Assembly (NCBI GenBank): GCA_949775045.1 | Contig: OX459103.1 | Span: forward strand, 14,645,307-14,709,306 | DNA from: Metridium senile | Lineage: Eukaryota; Cnidaria; Anthozoa; Actiniaria; Metridiidae | Reading direction: 5' to 3' | Length of the DNA: 64,000 bases | In this document: positions 33,240-44,254 of the stretch, one piece after another | Position numbering within the stretch: the stretch's first letter is position 1 | How the letters are laid out: each line of letters begins with the position of its first letter | Program-made: the position numbers and the translations under genes | The notes under the pieces: generated by a model | Databases searched by the model: none | What the model was told of the DNA's origin: nothing | The model's input: the letters and a program-made list of their open reading frames with translations, nothing else

Positions 33240-33420
33240 ATAATGTTCATTCTAGTAAAGATCAGACATAGAATTAATTTACTAGAAAGCGATTTTTGGC
33301 GAAAAAATTATTTGAGTACTAACGCCAGGATTCGAACCGAGATCTTCTGCTTTGCTGTATCCGCGCCTTAAGCCATTATACTACTGAGGCAACCGTTGGA
33401 AAACTTGCAACAAAAACAAG
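33240..33420 (-). mobile_element. tRNA-derived SINE, copy 1
   Basis: The minus strand reads TTGCCTCAGTAGTATAATGG (an A-box-like D-arm) and, about 40 nt on, GGTTCGAATCC (a perfect B box), followed by a unique tail ending in GATTTTTGGCG...CTAGTAAATTAATTC. The acceptor stem does not pair and the anticodon arm is poor, so it is not a working tRNA. A second copy with the same tail at 53460-53640 proves a dispersed family. Confidence 0.75.
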
Positions 33421-33449
33421 TCTTAATGTCATCAATTGAATGAAATTAT

Positions 33450-33690
33450 TACTAATTAGAGTTTGGTAAGCCTATTGTTATTATATTCAAAGAGACAAGA
33501 AACCGCCGATTATTATGCAACAAAGAGAACAATAATGGGGCAGGCTACTGAATGGTAAATACATTTTCATTGGCTGATAACTAATTAAAGTTTGGTAAGC
33601 TTATTGTTATTATTTTCAAAAACACAAGAAACCGCCGATTACTGTGCAAGACATAGAATAATGGGGCAGGGTATTGAATAGTAATAATAC
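33450..33690. repeat. ~131-bp tandem duplication
   Basis: Two direct copies share ACTAATTA-AGTTTGGTAAGC, then TTATTGTTATTAT and AAGAAACCGCCGATTA, and end AATAATGGGGCAGG. Identity is about 85%. Confidence 0.8.
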
Positions 33691-33802
33691 TAGATAATCA
33701 CTTCGGCACGCAGCATTCGTGGGTATATTGCAGGCAGCTGAGGGCGTAGCTGAGGGCGTAGCTGAGGGCGCAGCGAATGCTGCGTGCCGAAGTGATTATC
33801 TA
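33691..33802. repeat. 112-bp hairpin with internal 12-bp repeats
   Basis: Arms of 29 bp (TAGATAATCACTTCGGCACG...) match exactly. The loop carries three copies of GCTGAGGGCGTA/C. It has the highest GC content in the surroundings. Confidence 0.88.
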
Positions 33803-34404
33803 TTAAATACTGCAACTAGATCCATTAAAATAAACAAAAACTTTGGGACCGCTTAGTTTAGGGATCAAATACGAGTAATTTAGCGAGAAAAAATAATTGG
33901 GAGTTTTAATTAATTAATTGTTAATGTGGCTCGAATACGACGTAATGTCATGGGATATCTATTGCAATTCATACGTTGCATCTGAGACCAACAGCTTTCT
34001 ATTTAAGAATGAATAAACGCGTTTGCTTTCCTCAAATAAACATTGCGATTAATAAAAGCACGAAGTAATGCAATGAATGAGTTTTGCTTGAATAATCTGA
34101 TCAACCTTTCGATCCGAGTGTATGGGGTTTGACATTAAGAAAATTGATATGCGTACGAGAAGAAAAAAGAAAGATATATCTACCAAGTGGCTTCATTTTT
34201 AGTAAAATCAAGGCCGAGAAACTGAGATCTATTATACAATAAGTATCCAACACGTGATAGCAACTCATGATCTGCTGCTACATATTTATAAGGAGAACAA
34301 ACAAAACATAACCTTGTAGAGAGAAAATTGTCATTCGCCATCATCGATCATCATCGATCTCATCACTCATTCCATACAAAACAAAAGACCGGTAAATTAA
34401 AACT

Positions 34405-35076
34405 ATGAAGCTAAGAAGTGGTCTAATTCTCAAGGCAGAACCTAAGGTCGAAAAGCTGGAAACTAAGCAAGAAACAGAGGTTGTGAAAGAGCTAAAAATA
34501 TTTTACAAATCTCTGTTTTATCACTGTTGTAAGGATATTGGAAACAAAGAGAGGATAGACGGTCTTGAAAGAAGCAAGGGTAGAAGGGTTACAGTCGATG
34601 AACTGCTTAATTGGGAAGCAAACGAATCCTTTTGGATAACGAGCTTCCAAAAGAGCTGGTTTCGCATGCAAAAGGAACTTCCCTTATCAACACTACTGGA
34701 AACATTCAACTTTTACATGAAATATGAACATGATCTCGAAGCAGAAAATCCTGAGTGCTTCAGTCTAAAATCTCTCATGAGAAACTATCTTTACGATCTT
34801 TACTACGAAAACAATAGCAGCAAAATGTTGCAACTGATGAACGAACAAAATCAAGAAGTGATAAAGTTGAAAAAACAAGTTTACCTTCAAATGTTAGCAA
34901 GTGACTTGGCTTCTCAAACCATCAATCCTCTGTTCAACAATCGTCCCAATATGTTATCCTGGACGGCATTTTTTCCAGAGTTCAAAATTGAGGTGCTGCT
35001 ACATTCCCGAAGTCGGACAAACTATCATCAAATTGCCTTTGATCATGTGCAATTTTGGTATGGGTTCAATTCCTAA
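34405..35076 (+). CDS. Unknown protein, 223 codons, possibly frameshifted at its end
   Basis: An ORF beginning MKLRSGLILKAEPK, hydrophilic, with a charged helix-rich middle (KKQVYLQMLASDLASQ) and no signal peptide, membrane segment or domain that I recognise. The +1 frame continues openly past the stop (VGQTIIKLPLIMCNFGMGSI to RKAFLLHRKLETPST, ending at 35182), so a one-base shift near 35000-35020 is likely and the intended protein would be about 255-260 residues. CATATTTATAAGG at 34281-34293 could be a TATA-like box. It could be a single-exon host gene or a transposon accessory gene; the MKLRSG start is seen in some gag-like proteins. Confidence 0.45.
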   Translation: MKLRSGLILKAEPKVEKLETKQETEVVKELKIFYKSLFYHCCKDIGNKERIDGLERSKGRRVTVDELLNWEANESFWITSFQKSWFRMQKELPLSTLLETFNFYMKYEHDLEAENPECFSLKSLMRNYLYDLYYENNSSKMLQLMNEQNQEVIKLKKQVYLQMLASDLASQTINPLFNNRPNMLSWTAFFPEFKIEVLLHSRSRTNYHQIAFDHVQFWYGFNS

Positions 35077-35439
35077 ACACCAGTTCAAAATTGTCGAGAC
35101 TGGTGAAAGGTTCAGTAGTCCAGTTGCAAATGCACGAAAAGCGTTCTTGTTGCATAGGAAACTTGAAACTCCTAGCACTTGAAGATTAGAATAATTATTT
35201 TTTAGCAGGAGTTTAGTATCAGATGCGAAAACAAAACTGAAAAACTAATATGCCTTATAATGCCATGAACTAAATTGCTTGGAAAACGTGCCCTAAACAA
35301 TAACAGGACTTTGCAGTATAACAAAGGGATTACCTTTTTGTTTGCTTAAAACAAAGAGATAACTTATATATAATTGTACATCTCAACTTGTGACTATGTT
35401 CTAATGACTTTTTTTGTAAAATAAACTCATTTAAAAACA

Positions 35440-36035
35440 TAAAAACTTGTGCCCTTTTTACACTGAAAAATATGGTTTTGTACCTGCTGTTTTGACCAAT
35501 AAATCTGTTTAAAATATACTCTTGGCTGATTTTCTGAGTTGGAATCACACTTTTTTTTTTTTACAACATTTGTGTTTTTCTGTACTTTTTATACTTTTGC
35601 AAATGTAATACTAATTTCGTACTTTTTTAGGAAAAAAATGTTGTTTTGTACTTTTAAACGGTTTAGACTAATAAATCTGTTTAAACCTAATCTTGGCTGA
35701 TTTTCTGAGTTTATAGGCTTTTTAGGAATCATTATTCTGAACTGAACATGTTTTAGATTATTTTGTTTTGCACAACCTTCCCCGTAAACAATAACTGGAT
35801 TTTGTAGTATCAAAAAGGGATTATTGTTTGCTCTCTTCATTAACATTTCTCGTTTGGTAACTTGTGGTTTTATTGTAATGATGTTTGCACATGAAAAACT
35901 AATTTGTACTTTTTGTAGAAAAAAAATGTTGTTTTGTACTTTGACACTGTTTTCACCAATAAATCTATTCAAACCTACTCTTGGCTGATTTTCTGGGTTT
36001 TTAGGTTTTTGTTTTTTTTAGGAATCAAAAAACTA
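35440..36035. repeat. Three spaced copies of a ~75-100 bp module with AATAAATCTGTTT
   Basis: Copies near 35440-35545, 35615-35740 and 35905-36035 each hold TTTTGTAC, then (A)CCAATAAATCT-TT, then CTTGGCTGATTTTCTG and a GGAATCA. Every copy has a perfect AATAAA. It may be the decayed 3' region of an element duplicated twice. Confidence 0.75.
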
Positions 36036-36324
36036 GACTGTAAAACTGAAACCTCATTAGTATGCATTTCTTTAATTTATGCAGTTGTGACTCAAAATAC
36101 CACCCCTACCGCTGACCGCATGAGGGTACGTGGGCTCAAGAAAATGATTCGTGGCATAATCCTACACAGTAATTTAATAAAGTACTACCATAACAATCTG
36201 TATAAGAGCTTAAAATTGAAGAAAATAGCTTACTTATACCCAGTCACGTGACAGTTATATGTGTATATATGTATTTCTTTGGTGGACAACGTTATTGCAA
36301 CCAGCTATATATATATATGTATAT

Positions 36325-36412
36325 GTTATTTACCGGCTGGGAGGTCCGTATAGTGAAAAACTGCCCGAGGTCTTGGATGTACGGACCGAGGTCCGCCGAG
36401 CCGGTAAATAAA
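36325..36412. repeat. 88-bp GC-rich hairpin
   Basis: Arms ATTTACCGGCTGGGAGGTCC and GGTCCGCCGAGCCGGTAAAT pair with a small bulge. A second GGTCCGTA/TACGGACC stem sits inside. Confidence 0.82.
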
Positions 36413-36786
36413 TTTATTTTCTCAATTACTCTCTCTCTCTTTTCTTTCCATACATGATCAGTCAATAGAACACAGGAAGGTACACTTTAATGTAAACTTT
36501 TAATGCAAAATGTTCAAATCTACGCAAATATTCTGCGTTTACATTTTATTTCGTAGTGAAAGGACAAAACCGTCTGCATGAAGTGTTTATACATTGAAAT
36601 GGCTTTCTAACAATAGCCGACATGACAAGCTGTCAAACTGCCTCGCTTTAGAGTCAAATGAGACAAACAATGCAAACGCGCTTTGTAGTCAGTTGTAAAC
36701 CTGCATCGATCATTCAATCAATGTGTCTTTTGTAAGCGATTTTCTACAAAATACAACCAAAAGTAGCTCAAAAAAGCTTACAAAGT

Positions 36787-38043
36787 TTATTTAGAGTCTG
36801 AATCGTCACTTATAATGATTCGACGTCGTTTCTTGGTGGGTTGTTCGTCATCATTTCTTGGCACGTTGATATGGAAGAAATATCCTTCAATCGATCCGAT
36901 TGAAGCGCCAGAAAACAAACCCGATGTTGAAATATCTTGATTAGCTGGTGAAATTTTGTGGATTTTCATTTCTTGGTTTCTAACCTGGTGGCTTACTTGA
37001 CGACCGACACTGGTAGCACTGGCAGTACTGCGGCTTAGGACTTTCGACATTTTCCTCTGGTGGTTTATTGATGCTGAGTTGTATGAATCCAAACTCTTCA
37101 GATTTTTATGGCCGCTGAGCTGTGCAACGTACAGGTACTGGAACTTCAGCCTACATAAGTTGAAAGATAGCGGTCTTTCGTACAGCATGGTTTGTTATTC
37201 CTTGCAAACCAGCCTTCTTTGATGCAGTGGGTAGCAATTTGCCAATCTCATTTTTGCCGAGTGGCGACTTCTTATACCAAACGTGATCAGTTGGATTTCT
37301 GTTATGCTTTATTGAAAGGAAAAATGGTGATTCTGGATTATTCATATCCACTGGACGATGGCTTTTGAATTGCTTGTAGTAGTAAACGGAGCATCGCCCG
37401 TTGTTCGTAGCTTGTGCTATCGGACAGAAAGCACGTCCTGGGCCTTCGCATTTTCTCGACTTTGAGCCTCTCTCTGCTAATCAAATCAGGATTTCATTGC
37501 CGGTTTCTGAATCAATTTCAAGCTAGACGTCTCCCCACTTCATCTTTCTACTTTCGTCTCGTGCTCTAAACGCATATTGAAGGCCAAGGGTCCACCAAAC
37601 TGTCCGTTGAAGGACTTCAGGATTTTGATCACCAAACTAGCCCATTGTATATAGCAAATCCTCTTCGCCGTCCGTATGTTTTCTTGTCGCTTGAGGACGA
37701 TTCCTTTTACCAAACTCGCGTACTAGCTGTCTTTTCTTGGAAGAAAGGACTTCTCTTGCTTTGGAAAACTCTTGGTCTTTCATAATATTGATGTTGGAAT
37801 CATGGTCGTTCAGGTAACGTTGTAAACTTCGATGAAAGGATGTCAAGCTCGAGGGCTCGTAAGGCTGGCCATCTTTCTTTTACATTTCAATGAAGAAACG
37901 GCACGTGAGGACGTTCAATTCATCACAAGGTATGTTTTCAATTACTCTTTCTTCTCCAACGGAAAGTAGAAAACGATTCCAAATGTTTATGTCGTACATT
38001 GTTTTCTTTTTCGTGTTGTCAGGCCTTTGTTTTTCAACAAAAT
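36787..38043 (-). pseudogene. Crypton-type (KIAA1958/DUF3504-like) tyrosine recombinase, broken
   Basis: Read from 38043 downward: DFVEKQRPDNTKKKTMYDIN, FLLSVGEERVIENIP, a stop near 37885, then SLTSFHRSLQRYLNDHDSN, VLSSKKRQLVREFGKRNRPQ and DGEEDLLYTMG, and another stop. The catalytic domain follows: FRARDESRKMKWGDV (box I Arg), YKKSPLGKNEIGKLLP, NHAVRKTA (HxxR), and after a frame change SGHKNLKSLDSY (second His region and Tyr nucleophile). The N-terminal helical domain and all recombinase motifs are visible, but at least three stops and two frame changes inactivate the copy. Host genes KCTD1, QRICH1 and ZMYM2 carry the same domain. A Ser/Lys-rich C-terminus (KKRRRIIISDDSDSK) ends it. Confidence 0.75.
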
Positions 38044-40832
38044 CTTAAGAGCAAGAGTCAGGAAATATCGCCCAGACCTTAGAAATCTTGAAAATTATCA
38101 AATCGCTCAAACTTTCTCAGTTTGTAGGCTTACATAACCTATAACTAATGGTGTATTTTTTAGCTCGTTTGGATTTTTATTTTTGAAGAAATATTTTTTT
38201 TCTGTTCGGGCCATTTGAGGCGATTTTCCTAGGTCGTCAACGTACTCCAAAACGAGCGGGTTTACAAAGAGATCATTAAAATTACGACAACTAAAACAAC
38301 ATTTCCTTAAAGTATACACAAACAAGGACAATCTGAAATGAGTTTTATTTAAATACTTTACAATGTGAATATTTTCACGATTTTTCGATATTATCGATTT
38401 TTCTCTTATTTATCATATTCAAAATTTACCTAACTTTAACGTCAAAAATCTCACACTGGCACATGATTCTGTGGTCTAAAATTATATCTCAGTGAAAGAG
38501 CATTCTTTCTACTTGCTAAATGTGAAATAATATTTTTGGGCTATTAAAATGGTGAAATTTTAGAAGGTCTCAAACACTTGGCATTTTGGTTAAAATATTG
38601 CGTGACATTCGAAGGGTCAAGTAATGTAAACACCTATTATGACTAAATAAAATACGCAAAACTTACCTAGAACACTTTTATATCATCATTCTCATAGTCT
38701 AGACCATCCATACTGACCTACAGGCTACAAATAACTTGAACTCAGCGACATTTGGCTTTTTTAGAGTGGGATATTTGAAGTGACAAATCTCGAACTGGAT
38801 TCCCTCGATAACTGGTCAAACGTTGTACTTCGAGAATGCTGTACATTTCAAACCAAATGGCGACATTATAATGTTATATCAATCCAAATGTAGTACGAGT
38901 ACCTCGCTTTAGAGCTTTGAGTAAGAAAAAAAGCTTTTAAACTGGTAGAGTCGGCTATGTTTATCACTCGGCTGTCATGATTGTCATACTGTTTGTTATG
39001 CGCGTGACACACAGGGTGATTATTTCATGTTTACTGTCGATGGTAGCAGGAGATCAATAAATAATTTGGATTTGTTGGATTTATCATTGAAAGGAGGCTG
39101 TCAATTACATGTAAATTGTGGATGATCAAAGTGCATAATGGAAAGCATTTTAAAATAACAGTTTAGAAACTATCTGCATGAACAAGTGCAAGTATCACAC
39201 ATATCACACATAGGGGGTACATTGGAGTTTGCGGTATATATTGGCCATTTTTTAATGCGATATTGCGGTAAAAGGAATACATTTTTACGGTTATGCGGGA
39301 TACTTCCACATGGATGTCGACAGCGTTACAGTACGAGAGAAACTACCATACACAACGTACCTAAGCGATCTAGTCAAGTTTTGCACTTGTTCATGCAGAT
39401 AGTTTCTAAACTGTTATTTTAAAATGCTTTCCATTATGCACTTTGATCATCCACAATTTACATGTAATTGACAGCCTCCTTTCAATAAATACAACAAATC
39501 CAAATTATTTATTGATCTCCTGCTACCATCGACAGTAAACATAAAATAATCACGGTACGTGCATCATGGTAATTAAAGATTGAATGAATTAGTTTTTATA
39601 GTTGTATTATTATTTGATTTTTGTGCGCAAGCTGTAAATATGTATATAATGCGATTTGTTCAGTTTGTTACACTTACAGTTATGATTCGTAAATTGCATT
39701 CGTCGCACAAATAATTGACACAAAAAATGATCTAGGTGTTTTTGGTCTTGATCTACCGTTATTTCAATTATAAAAATGCCGACTTGTATTTTTTTTTTAG
39801 ACTGTCATATGATCAGTTTATAACTGCGTGTGTGGTCACCCTGTGTGTCACGCGTCACAACAAACAGTATGACAATCATGACAGCCGAGTGATAAACATA
39901 GCCGACTCTACCAGTTTAAAAGCTTTTTTTCTTACTCAAAACTCTAAAGCGAGGTACTCGTACTACATTTGGATTGATATAACATTATAATGATTGAATT
40001 AGTCGCCATTTGGTTTGAAATGTACAGCATTCTCGAAGTACAACGTTTGACCAGTTATCGAGGGAATCCAGTTCGAGATTTGTCACTTCAAATATCCCAC
40101 TCTAAAAAAGCCAAATGTCGCTGAGTTCAAGTTATTTGTAGCCTGTAGGTCAGTATAGATGGTCTAGACTATGATAATGATGATATAAAAGTGTTCTAGG
40201 TAAGTTTTGCGTATTTTATTTAGTCATAATAGGTGTTTACATTACTTGACCCTTCGAATGTCACGCAATATTTTAACCAAAATGCCATATGTTTGAGACC
40301 TTCTAAAATTTCACCATTTTAATAGCCCAAAAATATTATTTCACATTTAGCAAGTAGAAAGAATGCTCTTTCACTGAGATATAATTTTAGACCACAGAAT
40401 CATGTGCCAGTGTGAGATTTTTGACGTTAAAGTTAGGTAAATTTTGAATATGATAAATAAGAGAAAAATCGATAATATCGAAAAATCGTGAAAATATTCA
40501 CATTGTAAAGTATTTAAATAAAACTCATTTCAGATTGTCCTTGTTTGTGTATACTTTAAGGAAATGTTGTTTTAGTTGTCGTAATTTTAATGATCTCTTT
40601 GTAAACCCGCTCGTTTTGGAGTACGTTGACGACCTAGGAAAATCGCCTCAAATGGCCCGAACAGAAAAAAAAATATTTCTTCAAAAATAAAAATCCAAAC
40701 GAGCTAAAAAATACACCATTAGTTATAGGTTATGTAAGCCTACAAACTGAGAAAGTTTGAGCGATTTGATAATTTTCAAGATTTCCAAGGTCTGGGCGAT
40801 ATTTCCTGACTCTTGCTCTTAAACTGTTTCCA
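38044..40832. mobile_element. 2.8-kb near-perfect palindrome flanked by TTAA
   Basis: The left arm (38044-39190) and right arm (39376-40832) are inverted copies at about 98-99% identity around a 185-bp loop. Both ends read TTAA-GAGCAAGAGTCAGG. The right arm carries an extra 283 bp (39554-39836). TTAA at both borders is the target duplication seen with piggyBac-type transposons, but the ends lack the usual CCC start. The arms contain an open frame of about 74 codons (38107-38331 minus and its mirror) with no known domain. It sits at the 5' border of the Crypton-like ORF and probably interrupts it. No transposase was found. Confidence 0.82.
39554..39836. mobile_element. 283-bp insertion in one palindrome arm
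   Basis: Present only in the right arm. The left arm has an uninterrupted CAGGGTGATTATTTC, whereas the right arm has CAC on both sides of this segment, giving a 3-bp duplication. No obvious inverted ends. It could alternatively be a deletion in the left arm, but the duplicated CAC favours insertion. Confidence 0.6.
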
Positions 40833-40950
40833 CGTTGAATTGCTGCTCTTAGTCATGATTATCGACAGGATAATCAAAGGAAATGTTCATCACTTGAATC
40901 ATTTTCGTCTGGATAGTAAACATTACTTTCATCTTCGTCTGTATCCATTT
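40833..40950 (-). pseudogene. Candidate N-terminus of the interrupted Crypton-like ORF
   Basis: ATG at 40950 opens an acidic frame (MDTDEDESNVYYPDENDSSD, EHFL) followed by stops. It is on the same strand as the recombinase and directly across the palindrome from it, which is why I link the two. The join is not proven because frames are broken on both sides. Confidence 0.3.
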
Positions 40951-43186
40951 TGTTGATTGATAATTTCAATAAAAAAAGCGAGAAAGTGTGTTTTTGTTTT
41001 GTAATTATCTCAAATTTCGCTGGGATGAAATGTTACCAACAGGATACCGTGGACCGGGCAGATCGTGAAAATCTGGCCCGCTCGCAAGCCAATCACAGCG
41101 CGCGAATCACAGGACACCGGACCGAAAAAAAAATAAAACTATTATCGAATATGTTGAATGAAGTACAAAAATATGTATTTCCTTTTCAAAGGAAATATTA
41201 GCGGAGCTCAAGCGGAGCACCATACTTTAGAAAAAATGGTAACCCATCGAGTTGATTTTTCGTCGAGAGACACATAGGATCGCGGGCGCGCACGTCCGTA
41301 CAACGTCCGTGCCCATCACGATACTGATTGGCTGTTACATTTCGTCGGGAAAGTGATGCGCGCGCACGGAATAGCAGCGCCTGAAAGCAGGTTTGTCAAA
41401 CAAACAACAAAATACAATATTTAAAATATCAACTGAGAAAGATGAACATCGAAGAAAATAAAGATAGTTTTGGCCGAAGAAGAAAATAAACTCAGGCCGG
41501 ATACAAAAATGAAGAAATTTAACAGTAGAAATAAAAGAAAACGACTGAAAGGCCAAGAAAACGTGTCTGCAGATAAAACTTCTTGGAAGAATAAAGACTA
41601 CCAAAGAAGAAAATAAACTTCAAGGAGACAAAAACGAAGAAATTTATCTCAAGAAAAGTAAAAGACGGAAAGGCCAAGAACAATTGTCTGTAGATAAAAC
41701 TTCGTAGAAGAATAAAGACTACAGCAACGTAAAAGTATTGAAAATGAAGCGACTTTATTCGTACTATATGAAAACTATCTTCAAAATGCTTCCTTCAGTA
41801 CAGTTTATTTATGGATTTTCAAGCTTGGCAGTTTAACTATCATCCATGCTTAATTCATCAAAACTGATTCAAGTACATACATGTATTCGTCAAAATATTA
41901 TTGATGTCATCCAGAAGAAGAAAACCTCAGGAAAATAATCACCGATAAAGTAAGTTCAATGAATTATTTTTTCAAATCAGTTTTTTTAGAGAAACATTGT
42001 TTGATAACGAGCGTGAAAAAAAAAACACCTAAAAACTTACTAAAAAATAAACCTTCAAATCGATCATATCCTTTGTTGGTTGTTACTTAAGGTCTTTTGT
42101 TTCCACTTCAAAAGAACTTTCAGGTCGTTTGTGTTTTGTTTGAATTTTGAAGATTTGCCATGACTACTTTTTTTAATATTAAATCTAATGCGATAAAAAG
42201 GTTTTTTTTATAAAGAAATGTTCTAGAATTCCGTTTTTTCCTTTTAATACATAGTTATCATCCTATTTAGTACTTATTCAAGTAACGTTTTTGTCAATAT
42301 GAAGCTCAAAATCTTGATTTTTCTCAGCGTTTTGTCTTGTCTTTGAAGCGAATTTGCCAGGTGAAGGTGCCTTGGCATTCGCAAACACGCATGAATGTAC
42401 GCGTCGTGACACAAAGTCATGCTGTCACGAATTTTTGTGCGATTTGAACTCAAAAAGTAAAATCTAAAAATTCATATCTTTCAAAAACGCGTGAATAATA
42501 CCCCTAATTTTGTTTCTCTAGAAAAGTTATAGTGATATCGAAGTTTTTTAATTGGTTCATATTTTAAAAACAAAAATGGTTTGGGTTAGATTTTTAGTCA
42601 ATAATTCATCATGCACATAAAATACCTTTTTCATAATTTGAGCATAACATTATTGAAAAATATAGTACTTTGTATGCGTGATAAATAAGGTTTATGAATT
42701 TTTATCGAAAATATATATATCGCAGATTATTATTTGCTCAGAAAGTAAATAATTCCGTTCCACCTTTATCTATGATTTTGTAGTTGTCTTTTGCGGTTAC
42801 GTAACTAAAATAATTACAGTTCAGATTGGGCATGGCCCATGCACAAAAACTATTTACATGTACATATTGATGTTGTAGGAACAATTTAAACTGGAGGTCC
42901 GCTATTGGGTATTACCTAATTTGTATATTATATAGTAACGCTGAACGGCGTTATCGCTTTGTCATGTTTAGTTTGTCACGCAAAAATATCTTTCTTACGA
43001 ATATTTTGCGAAGAAAAATAAGCAAAGCCAGTTTACTTTTTGTTAAACAATAGACAAGACATTGACTAATCACTTCATGCTTTTTTGAGAAATGTCCATT
43101 TTCTTCAAATATTTTGTCCCATGATACCTTAAAGCTCAAAACTTAAGTATATTTAACAATTAGACCTCTCGCCCTCATGGTGTAAT
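40951..43186. other. Non-coding region with CCAAT/GCGCGC motif
   Basis: AGCCAATCACAGCGCGCG at about 41089, shared in part with 16675 and (as ATTGGTTGGCGCGCG) 43895, marks a recurring motif. Apart from the 127-bp duplication at 41480 no gene or element is recognised. Confidence 0.4.
41480..41735. repeat. ~127-bp tandem duplication, A-rich
   Basis: Two direct copies share GAAGAAAATAAACT, then CGAAGAAATTTA, GAAAGGCCAAGAA, GTCTG-AGATAAAACTTC and GAAGAATAAAGACTA. It has no sustained reading frame. Confidence 0.75.
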
Positions 43187-43815
43187 TGTTTTAGTATAAA
43201 CCAACTAGTAGGTCAAACTTTGCCATATTTTGAAATAAAAATAACATTTCAATCGTTTTATTTTGAAAAAATGACAGATAATCGAAAGTGAAAATACCGA
43301 GCGCGCGCTCAATGACGTGTGACGGCAAGTCAAAATGTATTTAAAGCACATCGAAATTCTCCACAGTTTTAGTCATTTTCTTCCTCAAGACTTTTGTTTT
43401 AACGGCTGAAAATAGCATAATTTTACTGCTTAAACTACTATACATATTTGAACAACGGAGGAATAAAGAAAAGTTCAAGAAAAGTTTTTTAATGGCTTTC
43501 TTAATCAAACTGAGGAATCGTGTGATGGCGTCAGTAGCGCGCGCTGTTCAAGTCAAAATTCATTTACAAAACATCAACATTATGTGCTTTTTTGTCATTT
43601 TCTTGCTCGTATTTGTAATTTACGATTTAAGGAAAAGCATTACATTTAGTACTAAGCTGTTACAAGAAATAGAAGAATCAAGAACCTTTTTGAAAGTTTA
43701 CAAAACCGGCACTTTTCGCTACTAGTGAAAAGTATCACTCAATAGACCATTAGTAGAGTAGCCAATCAGAATGAAGGATTCGTGATAGACCACTAGTAGG
43801 TTTATACTAAATATA
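43187..43815. repeat. ~630-bp segment with inverted ends (TTTAGTATAAACC)
   Basis: TTTTAGTATAAACCAACTAGTAGG at the left is matched by an inverted, slightly changed copy at 43787-43812. Inside is a 77-codon plus-strand frame (43492-43725) with a single hydrophobic stretch (CFFVIFLLVFVIY); it has no recognisable domain. It may be a non-autonomous element. Confidence 0.45.
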
Positions 43816-44254
43816 AGTATATTATTAAGTTACAACGGTACACATTGATGTGTATATATATTTATTACATAGCTTAAATATTTCTCAAATTCTGATTGGT
43901 TGGCGCGCGATCCATCCAATTTTCGTATTTTTTTCAGACCGCGAAAAAATTTGCAATAAAAACAAACATCTGCTCCAAATTGTTGCTAGGTAACCTAAGC
44001 ATACAACAAACATTCGACACGCCAAACTACACGAAGTATTTGAAACAAGTCCCAATATCAAAGTAATACAATATCAAAATAAGTTATGCTGCCGTACACG
44101 TTGAATTGTTCCAACTTTTAAAATGATAAATTAGTTGTCCATAACAAATATCAAATTAGACATGTCAGAGAAATAAATAAACGATCCTTTGCTGTTGAAA
44201 CGTCCCAGCTCAAAAAACGACACTTGATAACAAAAAGTTTTAGTTATCTCTTAC

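Larger units (their letters stand above)
32665..34135. repeat. ~1.5-kb region bounded by ~110-bp inverted repeats
   Basis: The arm 32665-32770 (CCATACACTCGGATCG, AAAGGTTGATCAGATTATTC, TTGAGGAAAGCAA) is an inverted copy of 34020-34135 at about 90% identity. Inner matches (CACCCTACCCCATTGTTCTC near 33100 against GAACAATAATGGGGCAG at 33530 and again at 33657) extend the symmetry. Inside lie a SINE, a 130-bp tandem duplication and a hairpin. It may be a composite foldback element. Confidence 0.65.

Noticed and set aside
33325..33395. A tRNA gene on the minus strand
   Set aside because: The B box is perfect but the acceptor and anticodon stems do not pair, and a second copy with the same tail shows it is a SINE.
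40950..41201. 83-codon plus-strand frame
   Set aside because: Contains the recurring CCAATCACAGCGCGCG motif and has no protein-like pattern.
43492..43725. 77-codon frame with a hydrophobic segment as a small membrane protein
   Set aside because: Lies inside a segment with inverted ends and partly duplicates nearby non-coding sequence (43310-43390); no supporting motif.
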